Source of the DNA: Planctomycetota bacterium
GTDB taxonomy: Bacteria; Planctomycetota; MHYJ01; JACQXL01; JACQZI01
Direction: 5' to 3'
Assembly: GCA_016207825.1 (NCBI GenBank)
Contig: JACQZI010000023.1
Location: 133,169 to 197,168, forward strand
Length of the DNA: 64,000 bases
The translations under genes were made by a program, and so were the position numbers. The notes below the pieces were generated by a model. That model was not told the origin of the DNA, ran no database searches, and saw only the letters and a list, made by a program, of their open reading frames with translations. Below, one piece after another: positions 33,619 to 41,535 of this stretch. How positions within the stretch are numbered: position 1 is the first letter of the stretch; each line of letters starts with the position of its first letter.

Positions 33619-35580
33619 TTAATATACCCTAATCGGCATAACAACAAGCTGTTTTCCCTCAAGGGCAAGCCGGCGGTGAAGGCGAAAAGCCGTATCATTA
33701 TGCAAAAACGAGGTCAGCATATTCTCGTTTTTAAACACCAGCTTATTGACGAAGAAAATCGCCCGCGGGTATTCGTTGTTTAATTTAGTGCATATATCAA
33801 CCAGCGTTTCTATGGTGTCTACCGAAACATCGAAACGGGATTCGGCATAAAAACCGAAATCATTGGCCATTCGGACGTATTTTCCCATTGCCTCCTCGGT
33901 GTTTTTGCGGAGATTTTCCACCTCGCCGATTCCTTTAAACCGGCCGGTATCCAATTCCCCGACGCTTACGAAAATATAACGCTTGAATATCTTCGGAAAG
34001 AGCTTCTCCACGGAAAAGAAAGTATGGACTCCGAACCCGTTAAAACCGCCGGCCAGAATCACCGCGGTCGGCTCATCAGCCGCCAGGTTAACCGGGATAG
34101 CCGCCGGTTTTTCCGGGCGGGGCACATTACCCAGCATATCATCCAGCCGCTTTAAAGCGCGCCGTGTGGCGGAATAGTGCTTTTTTATAATAACCGCCAA
34201 AAAGATAAAGCCCGTGGTAATAACCAGGGTCAGCCAGCCGCCCTCAAAGAACTTAAAACCTATAAGGATAACCAAAACAGTTAAAGTCAGCAAGAATCCA
34301 ACCAGGCTGATTAAGAATTTGCTTTCCCATGCGCCTTTTATCTTGCGCACTTCCAGCCAATGGCGGCACATGCCGAACTGGGAAAGCGTGAATGTTATAA
34401 ACACGTTAATACTGTATAAGACAATCAAAAAGCTGATTTGCCCTTTGGCAATCGCCATGACGCCGATAGCGCTTAATCCCATGAATATAATGCCGTTGGA
34501 AACAGTCAGTCGTTCGCTTAAGTTCGTAAAACGGCGCGGCAGCCAGTAATCCAATGCCATATTAGCCATAACCTGCGGTCCGCCGATAAAACCGGTCTGG
34601 GCGGCGACAAACAAAAGAGCCGCCTCTGAAAACATGGTCAGGATTACAAGCCAGGTCCCGAAGGGGCTGTTCCACGCGGCAACAATGCTTTCAAAGAGGC
34701 TGGCGTTAAGGGTCTTGCCCGGCACGCTGATTACATTAAAAAGCCCGTAAAATACCAGAAGACCGCCGGAAAGCAGCGCCAGGGAAACCGCCATATAAAG
34801 CATCGCGGTTTTTCCCGTATGGACTTTCGGCTCCCGTAAAGTGGGCATGGCATTGCTGACCGCCTCGATTCCGGTAAATGTTCCCGCGCCATGGCTATAC
34901 GATTTCATGATTATCAATATCATTCCCCAAAGGCCTATATCACGGATTGTCTCTCCGGTCCGGACACCTGTCTGGCTGATATAAGAAGGAATATCTGAAC
35001 TTTTCTGGATTAACGCAATCAAAAGAAAAACCAGATGGGTGGCGACAAATATCATGAATATCGGCACAAGAACGGTGATGGATTCTTTTACCCCGCGCAG
35101 GTTTAAAAGAATCAGTAAGCCTACAACCAAAACAGCCGCAATAAACTTATACGCCTGGTATTCCACGGGCAGGAAACTGAAGAACGCGTTTATGCCGCCG
35201 GTAACCGAAACGGCGACAGTCAGGATATAATCTATGACCAGGGCGCTTCCGGCAACCAGTCCGGCCGAAGGATTAATCAGCTTTGTCGCAACAAGATAAC
35301 CGCCGCCGCCGAAAGGGAACAGCTCGATAATCTGGCTGTAAGAAAGCGAGATTACGGCAATGGTTAAAATGGTGGCAACCGCCACATAAATATTGAGGAA
35401 ACTGTTGGCGTTTAAAATGACATAGGCTTCCTCCGGGCCGTAGCACGCGGAGGTAAGCCCGTCCGCGCCCAGGCCCACCCAGGCCAAAAGCGCGATAAGG
35501 GAAATACGGCGGAAGATAGTCGGGTCACACGGATTTTTCGCCTTACCGACCAATAAACGCTTTATATCGCCCCATGTCAT
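33619..35580 (-). CDS. APC superfamily amino acid/K+ permease with C-terminal cytoplasmic domain
   Basis: 653 residues. The N-terminal 460 have about twelve membrane segments with the APC features GADGLTSACYGPEEAY, FPFGGGGYLVATKL and TGIEAVSNAMPTLREP. The remaining 190 form a soluble domain (TAVILAGGFNGFGVHTFFSV..., VDTIETLVDICTKLN) of unknown role. The pattern GPEEAYV and the long soluble tail resemble KimA/YdaO-type transporters more than simple amino acid permeases, so potassium is a plausible substrate. Two promoters can be drawn upstream. It probably forms an operon with the MATE gene. Confidence 0.85.
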   Translation of the reverse strand: MTWGDIKRLLVGKAKNPCDPTIFRRISLIALLAWVGLGADGLTSACYGPEEAYVILNANSFLNIYVAVATILTIAVISLSYSQIIELFPFGGGGYLVATKLINPSAGLVAGSALVIDYILTVAVSVTGGINAFFSFLPVEYQAYKFIAAVLVVGLLILLNLRGVKESITVLVPIFMIFVATHLVFLLIALIQKSSDIPSYISQTGVRTGETIRDIGLWGMILIIMKSYSHGAGTFTGIEAVSNAMPTLREPKVHTGKTAMLYMAVSLALLSGGLLVFYGLFNVISVPGKTLNASLFESIVAAWNSPFGTWLVILTMFSEAALLFVAAQTGFIGGPQVMANMALDYWLPRRFTNLSERLTVSNGIIFMGLSAIGVMAIAKGQISFLIVLYSINVFITFTLSQFGMCRHWLEVRKIKGAWESKFLISLVGFLLTLTVLVILIGFKFFEGGWLTLVITTGFIFLAVIIKKHYSATRRALKRLDDMLGNVPRPEKPAAIPVNLAADEPTAVILAGGFNGFGVHTFFSVEKLFPKIFKRYIFVSVGELDTGRFKGIGEVENLRKNTEEAMGKYVRMANDFGFYAESRFDVSVDTIETLVDICTKLNNEYPRAIFFVNKLVFKNENMLTSFLHNDTAFRLHRRLALEGKQLVVMPIRVY

Positions 35581-35615
35581 AATATTAACCTCTCAAAAAC
35601 ATCTAACCGCTTTAT

Positions 35616-35700
35616 ATTATAAGGAATTAGCGGAGAGGGTGTTCAAAGTTTTGGTGTATATTTAAACTGCTATTATATCCCAAAAAAGGCCGCCCGTCAA
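35616..35700 (-). promoter_or_regulatory. Two sigma-70 type promoters of the APC permease
   Basis: Distal: minus-strand TTGACG (35695-35700), 17 bp, perfect TATAAT (35672-35677), start near 35665. Proximal and weaker: TTGAAC (35641-35646), 19 bp, TATAAT (35616-35621), start near 35609. The distal one leaves a leader of about 85 bases. Confidence 0.65.
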
Positions 35701-35755
35701 TTAAAAGAATATCGGCTGTTTTTGGGCCTGGCACACCCGGCTTAAAGGCAGGATA

Positions 35756-35787
35756 AGAAAAGGGGCCTTAGCCGAAGCCAAGACCCC
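35756..35787 (-). terminator. Intrinsic terminator of the trypsin-like gene
   Basis: On the minus strand GGGGTCTTGGC-TTC-GGCTAAGGCCCC followed by TTTTC, 14 bp after the stop codon at 35801. Confidence 0.75.
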
Positions 35788-35800
35788 TAATCCCACTGGT

Positions 35801-36595
35801 TTAAACCTGCGTTGCCTTAATCCTGAGCTTGAAAATCCCGTCTTCCAGCATGAAATCCACGCATGAATCTCCGCCCGGAATAAAAGACATCAAACCCAAG
35901 GCCGGGTCAATCATCCCCTGCACCAAATTATTGGTGACAGTGTTCTGAGCGCTGATAGACCCCGTGCTGTATTCAGCATTGGATATCAGCATCCCGGCTT
36001 GAATCAGGCGGCCCATCAAGGCAGACCTGAAAGATTGGATGAACTCTTCCCGGCAAATCCGGTAAGGGGCACCGGCAATCAATTGGTCGCCCTGACGCAG
36101 TTTACCCGCTACCGTAGGCTCACCGGTCATCCAGAAACAGGCAATGGCCGCGGCGCCGATTCCGTGGATACGGTCACCGGTGATGCGCAAGGCTTTCTTG
36201 CGCCACGATTCGGCAACCCGTTCCTTGGAGTCATTCACCGCATCCACAAACCTTTTCGCCTTAACCCCGCCGATTTCTTCAAAGACGCGGGTAACCCTTG
36301 TTACCCAGTTCTGGTAAGCGTCCTGGATATTCTTGGCAAAGGTCTTGACTACCGAAGCCTTGACCCGACCCCTTTTAGTCCGATAGGTATCGGACATAAA
36401 GGAAGGCCACTGCTCGGCGGCGGGAGTAGAAAGCTTTTCCTGGTAGCTGGCTTCATCGGGAATTGCCCTTTGAAGGCGGTCTATCAAGAGTTCGGCATTC
36501 TCACCCAGATTTTTCGCCCACTTTTCCGCGATATCTCCGGCAGGCGCGTACGAAGCAGGTATTTCCAGCTTTACATCAAACAGTATGTTTGGCAT
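35801..36595 (-). CDS. Possible separate gene: unknown C-terminal protein with internal start
   Basis: The ATG at 36595, preceded by GGAGGATAG, would yield a 264-residue soluble protein beginning MPNILFDVKLEIP. It contains a helical region (EKWAKNLGENAELLIDRLQR, KNIQDAYQNWVTRVTRVFEE) and a beta-rich end (GGDSCVDFMLEDGIFKLRIK). I recognise no family. It shares its frame and stop with the longer protease frame. It may be made alone, as a fusion, or both. Confidence 0.5.
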   Translation of the reverse strand: MPNILFDVKLEIPASYAPAGDIAEKWAKNLGENAELLIDRLQRAIPDEASYQEKLSTPAAEQWPSFMSDTYRTKRGRVKASVVKTFAKNIQDAYQNWVTRVTRVFEEIGGVKAKRFVDAVNDSKERVAESWRKKALRITGDRIHGIGAAAIACFWMTGEPTVAGKLRQGDQLIAGAPYRICREEFIQSFRSALMGRLIQAGMLISNAEYSTGSISAQNTVTNNLVQGMIDPALGLMSFIPGGDSCVDFMLEDGIFKLRIKATQV

Positions 36596-37681
36596 AAAAC
36601 TATCCTCCGTTTTCCTCGTTAGTTCTGCTCGCCGATACATCTCCTTTCCGTGCATGCTAACGGAAAGACACCTCGATGCGTCTGATTGACGAACAGAAGA
36701 ACTGAGGAACGGAAAAACGTAAGAACTATTTAATGTCCTTTCGTCCTTCGGTTCTTTAGTTCGCTTGCGCGGTCCTTCGGTTCTTTGGTCGAGGAAATCG
36801 TATATTTCCGAGATGGGAACAATTCCCGCCATGGTGGTAATCAATTGGTCTCCATATAATCTTACCCAAACGGCTATTCCAATTAACTCATATTGGTAGG
36901 CATTCCCGTCATTAGACGGGACGGCGCTTCGCTTCGCATATACCGGTCCCCCGGAGTTACCGGGTAAAACCGGAGCTGTTATTTCCCAAGAAAAGCCACC
37001 GATTACACTGATAATACCGGATGAAGGTCTTGGAGATAAACCTAATGAACATCCAACAACATAAACCGGAGCGAATAAGTAAGGAACATAATCCTTCGGA
37101 GCCAGATTTGCAGTTTTAACCGCAAAGTCGCAAAGAACGCTAAGAAGGGCTAAATCCTTAACCGTATCTGTAATAACAACCGTCGCATCTATCTCGGTAT
37201 CCTTTGCGTCTTTGCGGTAAGAAAAGAACGTTACGCTTACTTTAGCATAATTTCCTACTACATGTCCTGCTGTCAGAATCAGTGTATATCCGTGTTCATC
37301 GGTGGTTGCAATGACTACCCCGCTTCCGCATCCGGTCAGTGTTTCAATCATAACCGTTGGACTTAGCATCTCGTCATACTCACGCTGGTAAGGATTATTA
37401 GCCTTGTCCATAGGCCGAATGATGATAACGCCGGAAGGAAGTTCGGCAGGCTTAGTTGACCATGCCGTCAATCCGATTAAGAGAATGCCCGCAATCAGGA
37501 TAATCAATAATCTGATAACCTTTCCCTTGCCCTGAACCTGACCCCGACCAAAGGTATCGGGGGAATGGTTCATGGGTTTCTTGCTCATATCTTCAAGTTT
37601 CTTTTCCACCTTACGCTTGATGATTGTCAGCAGGACTTCCACGGCCACCTTTAATATTCCTTTAAATATTTTCTTAAACAT
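35801..37681 (-). CDS. Membrane-anchored trypsin-like protein fused in frame to an unknown domain
   Basis: The ATG at 37681 is chosen because GGAAGGAGGG precedes it and it overlaps the stop of the upstream gene by 8 bases. A membrane segment (about 55-75) is followed by a trypsin-like domain with His in TAGHVVG, Asp in KDLALLS and Ser in PGNSGGPVY. After about residue 300 comes a repeat-derived linker, then from MPNILFDVKLEIP (ATG at 36595) an unrelated 264-residue region that has its own GGAGG ribosome site. It probably represents two original genes joined by an in-frame repeat. Microrepeats also lie inside the protease domain (37119-37148, 37201-37222). Function unknown. Confidence 0.7.
   Translation of the reverse strand: MFKKIFKGILKVAVEVLLTIIKRKVEKKLEDMSKKPMNHSPDTFGRGQVQGKGKVIRLLIILIAGILLIGLTAWSTKPAELPSGVIIIRPMDKANNPYQREYDEMLSPTVMIETLTGCGSGVVIATTDEHGYTLILTAGHVVGNYAKVSVTFFSYRKDAKDTEIDATVVITDTVKDLALLSVLCDFAVKTANLAPKDYVPYLFAPVYVVGCSLGLSPRPSSGIISVIGGFSWEITAPVLPGNSGGPVYAKRSAVPSNDGNAYQYELIGIAVWVRLYGDQLITTMAGIVPISEIYDFLDQRTEGPRKRTKEPKDERTLNSSYVFPFLSSSVRQSDASRCLSVSMHGKEMYRRAELTRKTEDSFMPNILFDVKLEIPASYAPAGDIAEKWAKNLGENAELLIDRLQRAIPDEASYQEKLSTPAAEQWPSFMSDTYRTKRGRVKASVVKTFAKNIQDAYQNWVTRVTRVFEEIGGVKAKRFVDAVNDSKERVAESWRKKALRITGDRIHGIGAAAIACFWMTGEPTVAGKLRQGDQLIAGAPYRICREEFIQSFRSALMGRLIQAGMLISNAEYSTGSISAQNTVTNNLVQGMIDPALGLMSFIPGGDSCVDFMLEDGIFKLRIKATQV
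36609..36790. repeat. Inverted microrepeat arms between the protease and the downstream domain
   Basis: CGTTTTCCTCGTTAGTTCTG (about 36608-36627) is approximately complementary to GAACAGAAGAACTGAGGAAC (about 36691-36710). A second run with GTCCTTCGGTTCTTTAGTTCG and GTCCTTCGGTTCTTTGGTC words (each under 22 bases) occupies 36743-36790. All of it stays open in the frame of the trypsin-like gene. Confidence 0.6.
37119..37222. repeat. Two in-frame 8-bp-period microrepeats inside the trypsin-like domain
   Basis: ACCGCAAA, GTCGCAAA, GAACGCTA lie at about 37119-37141, and CCTTTGCG, TCTTTGCG, GTAAGAAA at 37201-37222. The two are in opposite orientation and flank the segment encoding KDLALLSVL (with the catalytic Asp). 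The frame is kept. Confidence 0.55.
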
Positions 37682-38114
37682 CTTCGCACCCTCCTTCCTG
37701 CCAGCTTTCGATATAATCAACCCAATCTTCATAGAATTCCTGTTTGAGTTCAGATTCTTCCTGCTCTTCCTGAAGGCTTACCCCGAAGGCGATATCCTGT
37801 CCCGCCAGCTTGCCCCGCTCCACTTCGCTCCGCGGGACGATAGGGAGTCCCTGACCATAGGTCAGGGCGCCCTTTTCCAATAACCGCCGGTCGGCATATG
37901 AAAGGAGCGATTCAAACCCCATCCTTAAAGCAGGCAGTTCCAACCGCTTTCTTTCCGGGTAATACATGAGGTAGCAATACCGGCAATAACCCAAGCCCCT
38001 TGCCGCCCACGAAATAAGCGCCTTGCCTTTAAGCACCGGCTTGTTAACGGCTTTAGGCAGGGGTTTGCCGCATTCTTTGCATCGTATCGCTCCGCAATTT
38101 CTTAAATCTTTCAT
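37674..38114 (-). CDS. Zinc-ribbon-like hypothetical protein
   Basis: 146 residues. CKECG (about 12-16) and CRYCYLMYYPERKRLELP (about 44-61) give a CxxC...CxxC zinc-ribbon pattern; the rest is acidic and helical (EEQEESELKQEFYEDWVDYI). GAAAGGAGAATG precedes the start. It is translationally coupled to the trypsin-like gene, whose ATG lies inside its stop region. No named family is recognised. It is divergent from the sigma factor gene, with a 300-bp gap that carries a microrepeat and a small palindrome. Confidence 0.65.
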   Translation of the reverse strand: MKDLRNCGAIRCKECGKPLPKAVNKPVLKGKALISWAARGLGYCRYCYLMYYPERKRLELPALRMGFESLLSYADRRLLEKGALTYGQGLPIVPRSEVERGKLAGQDIAFGVSLQEEQEESELKQEFYEDWVDYIESWQEGGCEDV

Positions 38115-38130
38115 ATTTCATTCTCCTTTC

Positions 38131-38170
38131 TAATTGGTCATTGTTCATTGGGGCTTGGTCATTCCCAAGC
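38131..38170. repeat. 7-bp-period microrepeat upstream of the zinc-ribbon gene
   Basis: TTGGTCA, TTGTTCA, TTGGGGC, TTGGTCA and TTCCCAA in tandem, ending shortly before the ribosome site of the zinc-ribbon gene. The rest of the gap to 38415 holds the TTTACA-TTTT-TGTAAA palindrome (38284-38299) and no gene. Confidence 0.55.
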
Positions 38171-38416
38171 TCCCCTCTCCATAACCTAACCTGGAAAAAC
38201 CCCAAAAGTTATATGGAAATCTTTTTTTCTATGAAAATAGTTGCAATTTTCCCTTAAGCTACTTTGCTTGGATGCCAAATAAGTTTACATTTTTGTAAAG
38301 TTTCTTTACGCCAGAACAGCCGGAAAGCGCCCGAAAAAACACGATTCTACCGTCGGAAAGCTATAAAATAAAGATGGGCAGATTTTTAATCATCGGTGGA
38401 TTGTTTTAAGACGCCT

Positions 38417-38432
38417 TGGCATGCTATTTGCT
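38417..38432 (+). promoter_or_regulatory. Sigma-54 (RpoN) promoter of the ECF-type sigma gene
   Basis: TGGCAT-GCTAT-TTGCT matches the -24/-12 consensus TGGCAY-N5-TTGCW at every fixed position, with GG and GC 10 bp apart. Transcription would start near 38443, 30 bases before the ATG at 38473, leaving the AAGGA ribosome site (38459-38463) in the leader. The 16-bp palindrome TTTACA-TTTT-TGTAAA (38284-38299), about 150 bp upstream, could be an activator site. An enhancer-binding protein gene is not in the window. Confidence 0.65.
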
Positions 38433-38472
38433 TATGTATCCTTATGTATGGGGAGAAGAAGGACTCGGCGCC

Positions 38473-39078
38473 ATGGAGTGGAATACGCTTTCGGACGAGG
38501 ACCTGATTCGGTTATACCGGCAGGGCGTAACCGAAGCATTGGATATTCTGTTCCATCGCTATCTTGACCCCTTGCGCGGATATCTTTTGAAATACAGCTG
38601 GTTTAAGGACGATTCCTATCTGGATGACTTAATCCAGCAAATCCTGATGATTGCCTTTACGCGCATAAAGGAAAAGGCGTTCGAACCCAAAGGGGATGGT
38701 TCATTCAGGCATTATTTGTATAGGATAGGCACCATTGAGTATAAAAAGCAGGATTGCCTGCGCGCCTCGGAGTTACCCCCGCTCTCGAGGCGTTTCCCAA
38801 ACGTCTCCACGGGTTTTGCCGATGAACGGGTCCCTTCAAGGCCCGTGGAGACACCTAATCATCACGCGCTCCATAAAAAACTAAGCAAGGCCTTTAAGGC
38901 GCTTGCGACCGAAGAGATAAAACTCCTGATTATGGCGAATCTGGGCATCCCGTATGAAAAGATATTGGCCCATCCTCTATTTAGCAAATTTACTCTTGCA
39001 TATTTAAAGCTGAAAATATATAATATCCGGCAAAAGGTGATTAAAATCATCGAGGAGGAAAAGGACGAGCCCCGTTAG
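38473..39078 (+). CDS. ECF-type RNA polymerase sigma factor
   Basis: About 201 residues from the ATG at 38473, chosen for its ribosome site and because the longer frame starts upstream of the sigma-54 promoter. EDLIRLYRQGVTEALDILFHRYLDPLRGYLL is the region 1/2.1 part (shown in its family-typical order), DLIQQILMIAFTRI is region 2.3-2.4, and the C-terminal LATEEIKLLIMANLGIPYEKI and LKLKIYNIRQKVIKII form region 4. Region 4 is divergent, with a long insert before it. It likely directs expression of neighbours such as the trypsin-like and kinase genes. The stop codon lies in a GCCCCGTT/AACGGGGC hairpin. Confidence 0.75.
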   Translation: MEWNTLSDEDLIRLYRQGVTEALDILFHRYLDPLRGYLLKYSWFKDDSYLDDLIQQILMIAFTRIKEKAFEPKGDGSFRHYLYRIGTIEYKKQDCLRASELPPLSRRFPNVSTGFADERVPSRPVETPNHHALHKKLSKAFKALATEEIKLLIMANLGIPYEKILAHPLFSKFTLAYLKLKIYNIRQKVIKIIEEEKDEPR

Positions 39079-39094
39079 AGATAACCAACGGGGC
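39069..39094. repeat. Hairpin spanning the sigma-factor stop codon
   Basis: GCCCCGTT (39069-39076) and AACGGGGC (39087-39094) are perfect arms. No T-tract follows, so it is not a standard terminator. It shares its arm sequence with the hairpin at 419-484. Confidence 0.5.
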
Positions 39095-39131
39095 ATCAAA
39101 AAAGTTCCTAAAAAACGAAAGGACTTAGATT

Positions 39132-39689
39132 ATGGCTACACCTGATAAAAAACGCGACAAAAACTCTGATGGGGTGAAGAAGACATGTAAGAAATACGCG
39201 CGGGCAATCACGGATTACGTCCTGAACCAGCAAACGGATATCCCGAAAGAAGAGCTATTCCAACATCTCAAGGAATGCGCTAAATGCCATAAGGAATTCT
39301 CCGATTGGAAAGACTTCAACGATTTCGTCCGGGTCAAGGAATATCATTCCCGTCCCGAGGTAAAGGAGAAATGGGATAAATTTATAACAGAACTGGTTCA
39401 CAGTGGAGGAGCTCCGGCGAAACCGTCCCAATGCTCCACGGCGGTCATACCGGGTGCGACGGTCGTAGACGTCAAATGGGAAATCGGCAATGCCGCGGGA
39501 GTTATATATAAGCATTTATCCACGGCGGGAATAACCAAACTGAATGACATTCCGGGCAAGACCAGCATCCCGATGGAAACCGCCCTGCAGGCGATTGGCT
39601 GGCTGGCGCGGGAGGAAAAGGTCTGCAAGGAGCGCGTAAAAACGACGAGTTATGTCTATGTCCCCGAACATAAACAGGCGCAGGGGTGA
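39132..39689 (+). CDS. Putative anti-sigma factor: zinc-finger N-terminus with DUF2582-like winged helix
   Basis: 185 residues. KEELFQHLKECAKCHKEFSDW (about 40-60, in shorter blocks) has the HxxxCxxC pattern of ZAS anti-sigma zinc fingers. The C-terminal WEIGNAAGVIYKHLSTAG...IPMETALQAIGWLAREEKV (about 117-165) resembles the DUF2582 winged helix. There is no membrane segment. The position 53 bp downstream of the ECF-type sigma gene fits a soluble anti-sigma factor. Coupling a ZAS to a winged helix is unusual and could allow direct DNA or RNA polymerase contact. AAAGGA precedes the ATG. Confidence 0.65.
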   Translation: MATPDKKRDKNSDGVKKTCKKYARAITDYVLNQQTDIPKEELFQHLKECAKCHKEFSDWKDFNDFVRVKEYHSRPEVKEKWDKFITELVHSGGAPAKPSQCSTAVIPGATVVDVKWEIGNAAGVIYKHLSTAGITKLNDIPGKTSIPMETALQAIGWLAREEKVCKERVKTTSYVYVPEHKQAQG

Positions 39690-39769
39690 GAAGAGAAAAC
39701 AAGAATAAACAAAAGGCGCTTGTCACCGAACGAAAATCAAAATAAAGTAATCGAAGGGAAAAGGTAAAC

Positions 39770-41317
39770 ATGTTTATTACAATAGGTACTGTTATATACG
39801 ATAGTAATAAAGCTGCGTATAACGTTCTTGAATTCATTGGAAAAGGGGCTTTTGGTGATGTTTACAAAATTGAAAAGAATGATGACAAGTCAATATGGGC
39901 TTTGAAAACACTACCAACTACATTTCAAGATAAAAATAACCTAAAAAGCTTAATTCATGAAGGGAATCAAGCCATTAAAATATCCCATCAAAATTTTATA
40001 AAGTATATATTTTTCCACGATGGTTCCCTTTTCCCACAATTACCCCCTTATATAATTATGGAATTCGCAGACCAAGGAACCCTAGAAAATGTAATTATAG
40101 AACAAAAAAGGAAGAATGAATTTATTCCAAATGGTGAGCTGCAAAAATATTTTAACCAGCTAATAAACGGTATGGATGCGGTTAATTTAATTCTCATTCA
40201 TAGAGATATCAAGCCTAACAATATTCTTATTAAGAAGGATTTATTGAAAATATCTGATTTCGGATTATCAAAAATCATTGAAGAAGAAACAAGAACTTCT
40301 ACCTTTAAGGGTATTGGTCATGTTAAATACATGTCTCCAGAAGGATGGAAAAACCAAACAAATACCATTCAGATGGATATTTATTCAATGGGTGTCGTAT
40401 TTTTTGAATTAGCAACATTATGTCATCCTTTGGAAGTTAAACCGAGTGATGGTTTTCAAGAATGGCGTGATGCGCACCTTTATCAGAACCCTAAAAGACC
40501 TAATACAATTAACACAAATTTATCACCTGCGTTTTCTCAAGTGATATTTAAAATGATAGAAAAAAGCGTAAGTAATCGTTTTAAAAGTTGGACTGAAATT
40601 AAAGCGGAGTTAGCAAAAGAAAACCTACCCGTCACTTCCAATACACCTTTAGTAGATGCAATTTTGAATAAGCGATTAGAAAAGGATTCAATGATAAAAG
40701 AAGAACAACTTAAAAAGCAGAAACGACAGAAAGAAATAGAAGACTTTTATAAACTCGTAGAATATCAAATTAAAAAGGATATTTATGAGCCACTTGATAG
40801 TTTTATTAAAGAGCTTAATGAGAGATATACGGGAAGCAATAAGGTTATTCTTCATAATAGGCAGCCAGGTCGTGATTTTAATTGTTTAATTGGGTTGCCT
40901 TCAGGGAACCCCTTGGCCTTGGAAATACGCCCTTTGATTGATGAAGAATTTAACAGAGAAAAAGAAATAGATGATTACGGTCGGACAATACGCGTTAGAC
41001 GATTAGAAAGGCCTTTATGGAAAAATAAAAAGATAATGGCTTGGGGATATTTGAAAAGCAAAGATGGCAAAGGGTTCAATGTAATTTTAGTGGAAAAAGA
41101 CAATGATGCTTATGGAGAATGGGTTATTTTAACAAATACGAATAATGCTCTAGTTAAACCTGAAGCAAGAAGAAATGTGGAGCCATTCCCTTTCGAATTC
41201 CGTGAAATGGAAAAAGAAATTAAATTCGCTAGTGGTAATGTTACACATATATATGTTACTAAAGCAGAACAACTAAAGATTAACCATTTCGTTAATTTTA
41301 TTGAAGAATATATTTAG
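39770..41317 (+). CDS. Hanks-type Ser/Thr kinase with unknown C-terminal domain, AT-rich
   Basis: 515 residues, soluble. The kinase domain (about 18-290) has GKGAFGDVYKI, WALKTL, IHRDIKPNNILI, DFGLSK and GIGHVKYMSPEGWK, so it should be active. A charged helical linker (about 305-340) leads to an unrecognised alpha/beta domain (about 345-515: LIGLPSGNPLALEIRPLID, KKIMAWGYLKSKDGKGFNVI). Base and codon use are clearly more AT-rich than in the sigma and anti-sigma genes, suggesting transfer. It may phosphorylate the adjacent anti-sigma factor or be an independent acquired module. AAGGGAAAAGG precedes the start. Confidence 0.8.
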   Translation: MFITIGTVIYDSNKAAYNVLEFIGKGAFGDVYKIEKNDDKSIWALKTLPTTFQDKNNLKSLIHEGNQAIKISHQNFIKYIFFHDGSLFPQLPPYIIMEFADQGTLENVIIEQKRKNEFIPNGELQKYFNQLINGMDAVNLILIHRDIKPNNILIKKDLLKISDFGLSKIIEEETRTSTFKGIGHVKYMSPEGWKNQTNTIQMDIYSMGVVFFELATLCHPLEVKPSDGFQEWRDAHLYQNPKRPNTINTNLSPAFSQVIFKMIEKSVSNRFKSWTEIKAELAKENLPVTSNTPLVDAILNKRLEKDSMIKEEQLKKQKRQKEIEDFYKLVEYQIKKDIYEPLDSFIKELNERYTGSNKVILHNRQPGRDFNCLIGLPSGNPLALEIRPLIDEEFNREKEIDDYGRTIRVRRLERPLWKNKKIMAWGYLKSKDGKGFNVILVEKDNDAYGEWVILTNTNNALVKPEARRNVEPFPFEFREMEKEIKFASGNVTHIYVTKAEQLKINHFVNFIEEYI

Positions 41318-41535
41318 CTATCACGGACTAAAGCGTGACGCACACCGTTCCAGGAAACTCTTTATTTTTCGAAGCGTAGCGGAGTCCCGACCGACAGCCA
41401 GCAGGTCGTCCCGCGTGATCAAAACGTGACACACACCGCGACTGGAATACCCCGATTCCCCTGCGATTCAAATCCTAATTCCCTTGAATCCCTTTTTCTT
41501 TAATGGGGTATACCGGCTTGCACCATGGAGCATAG

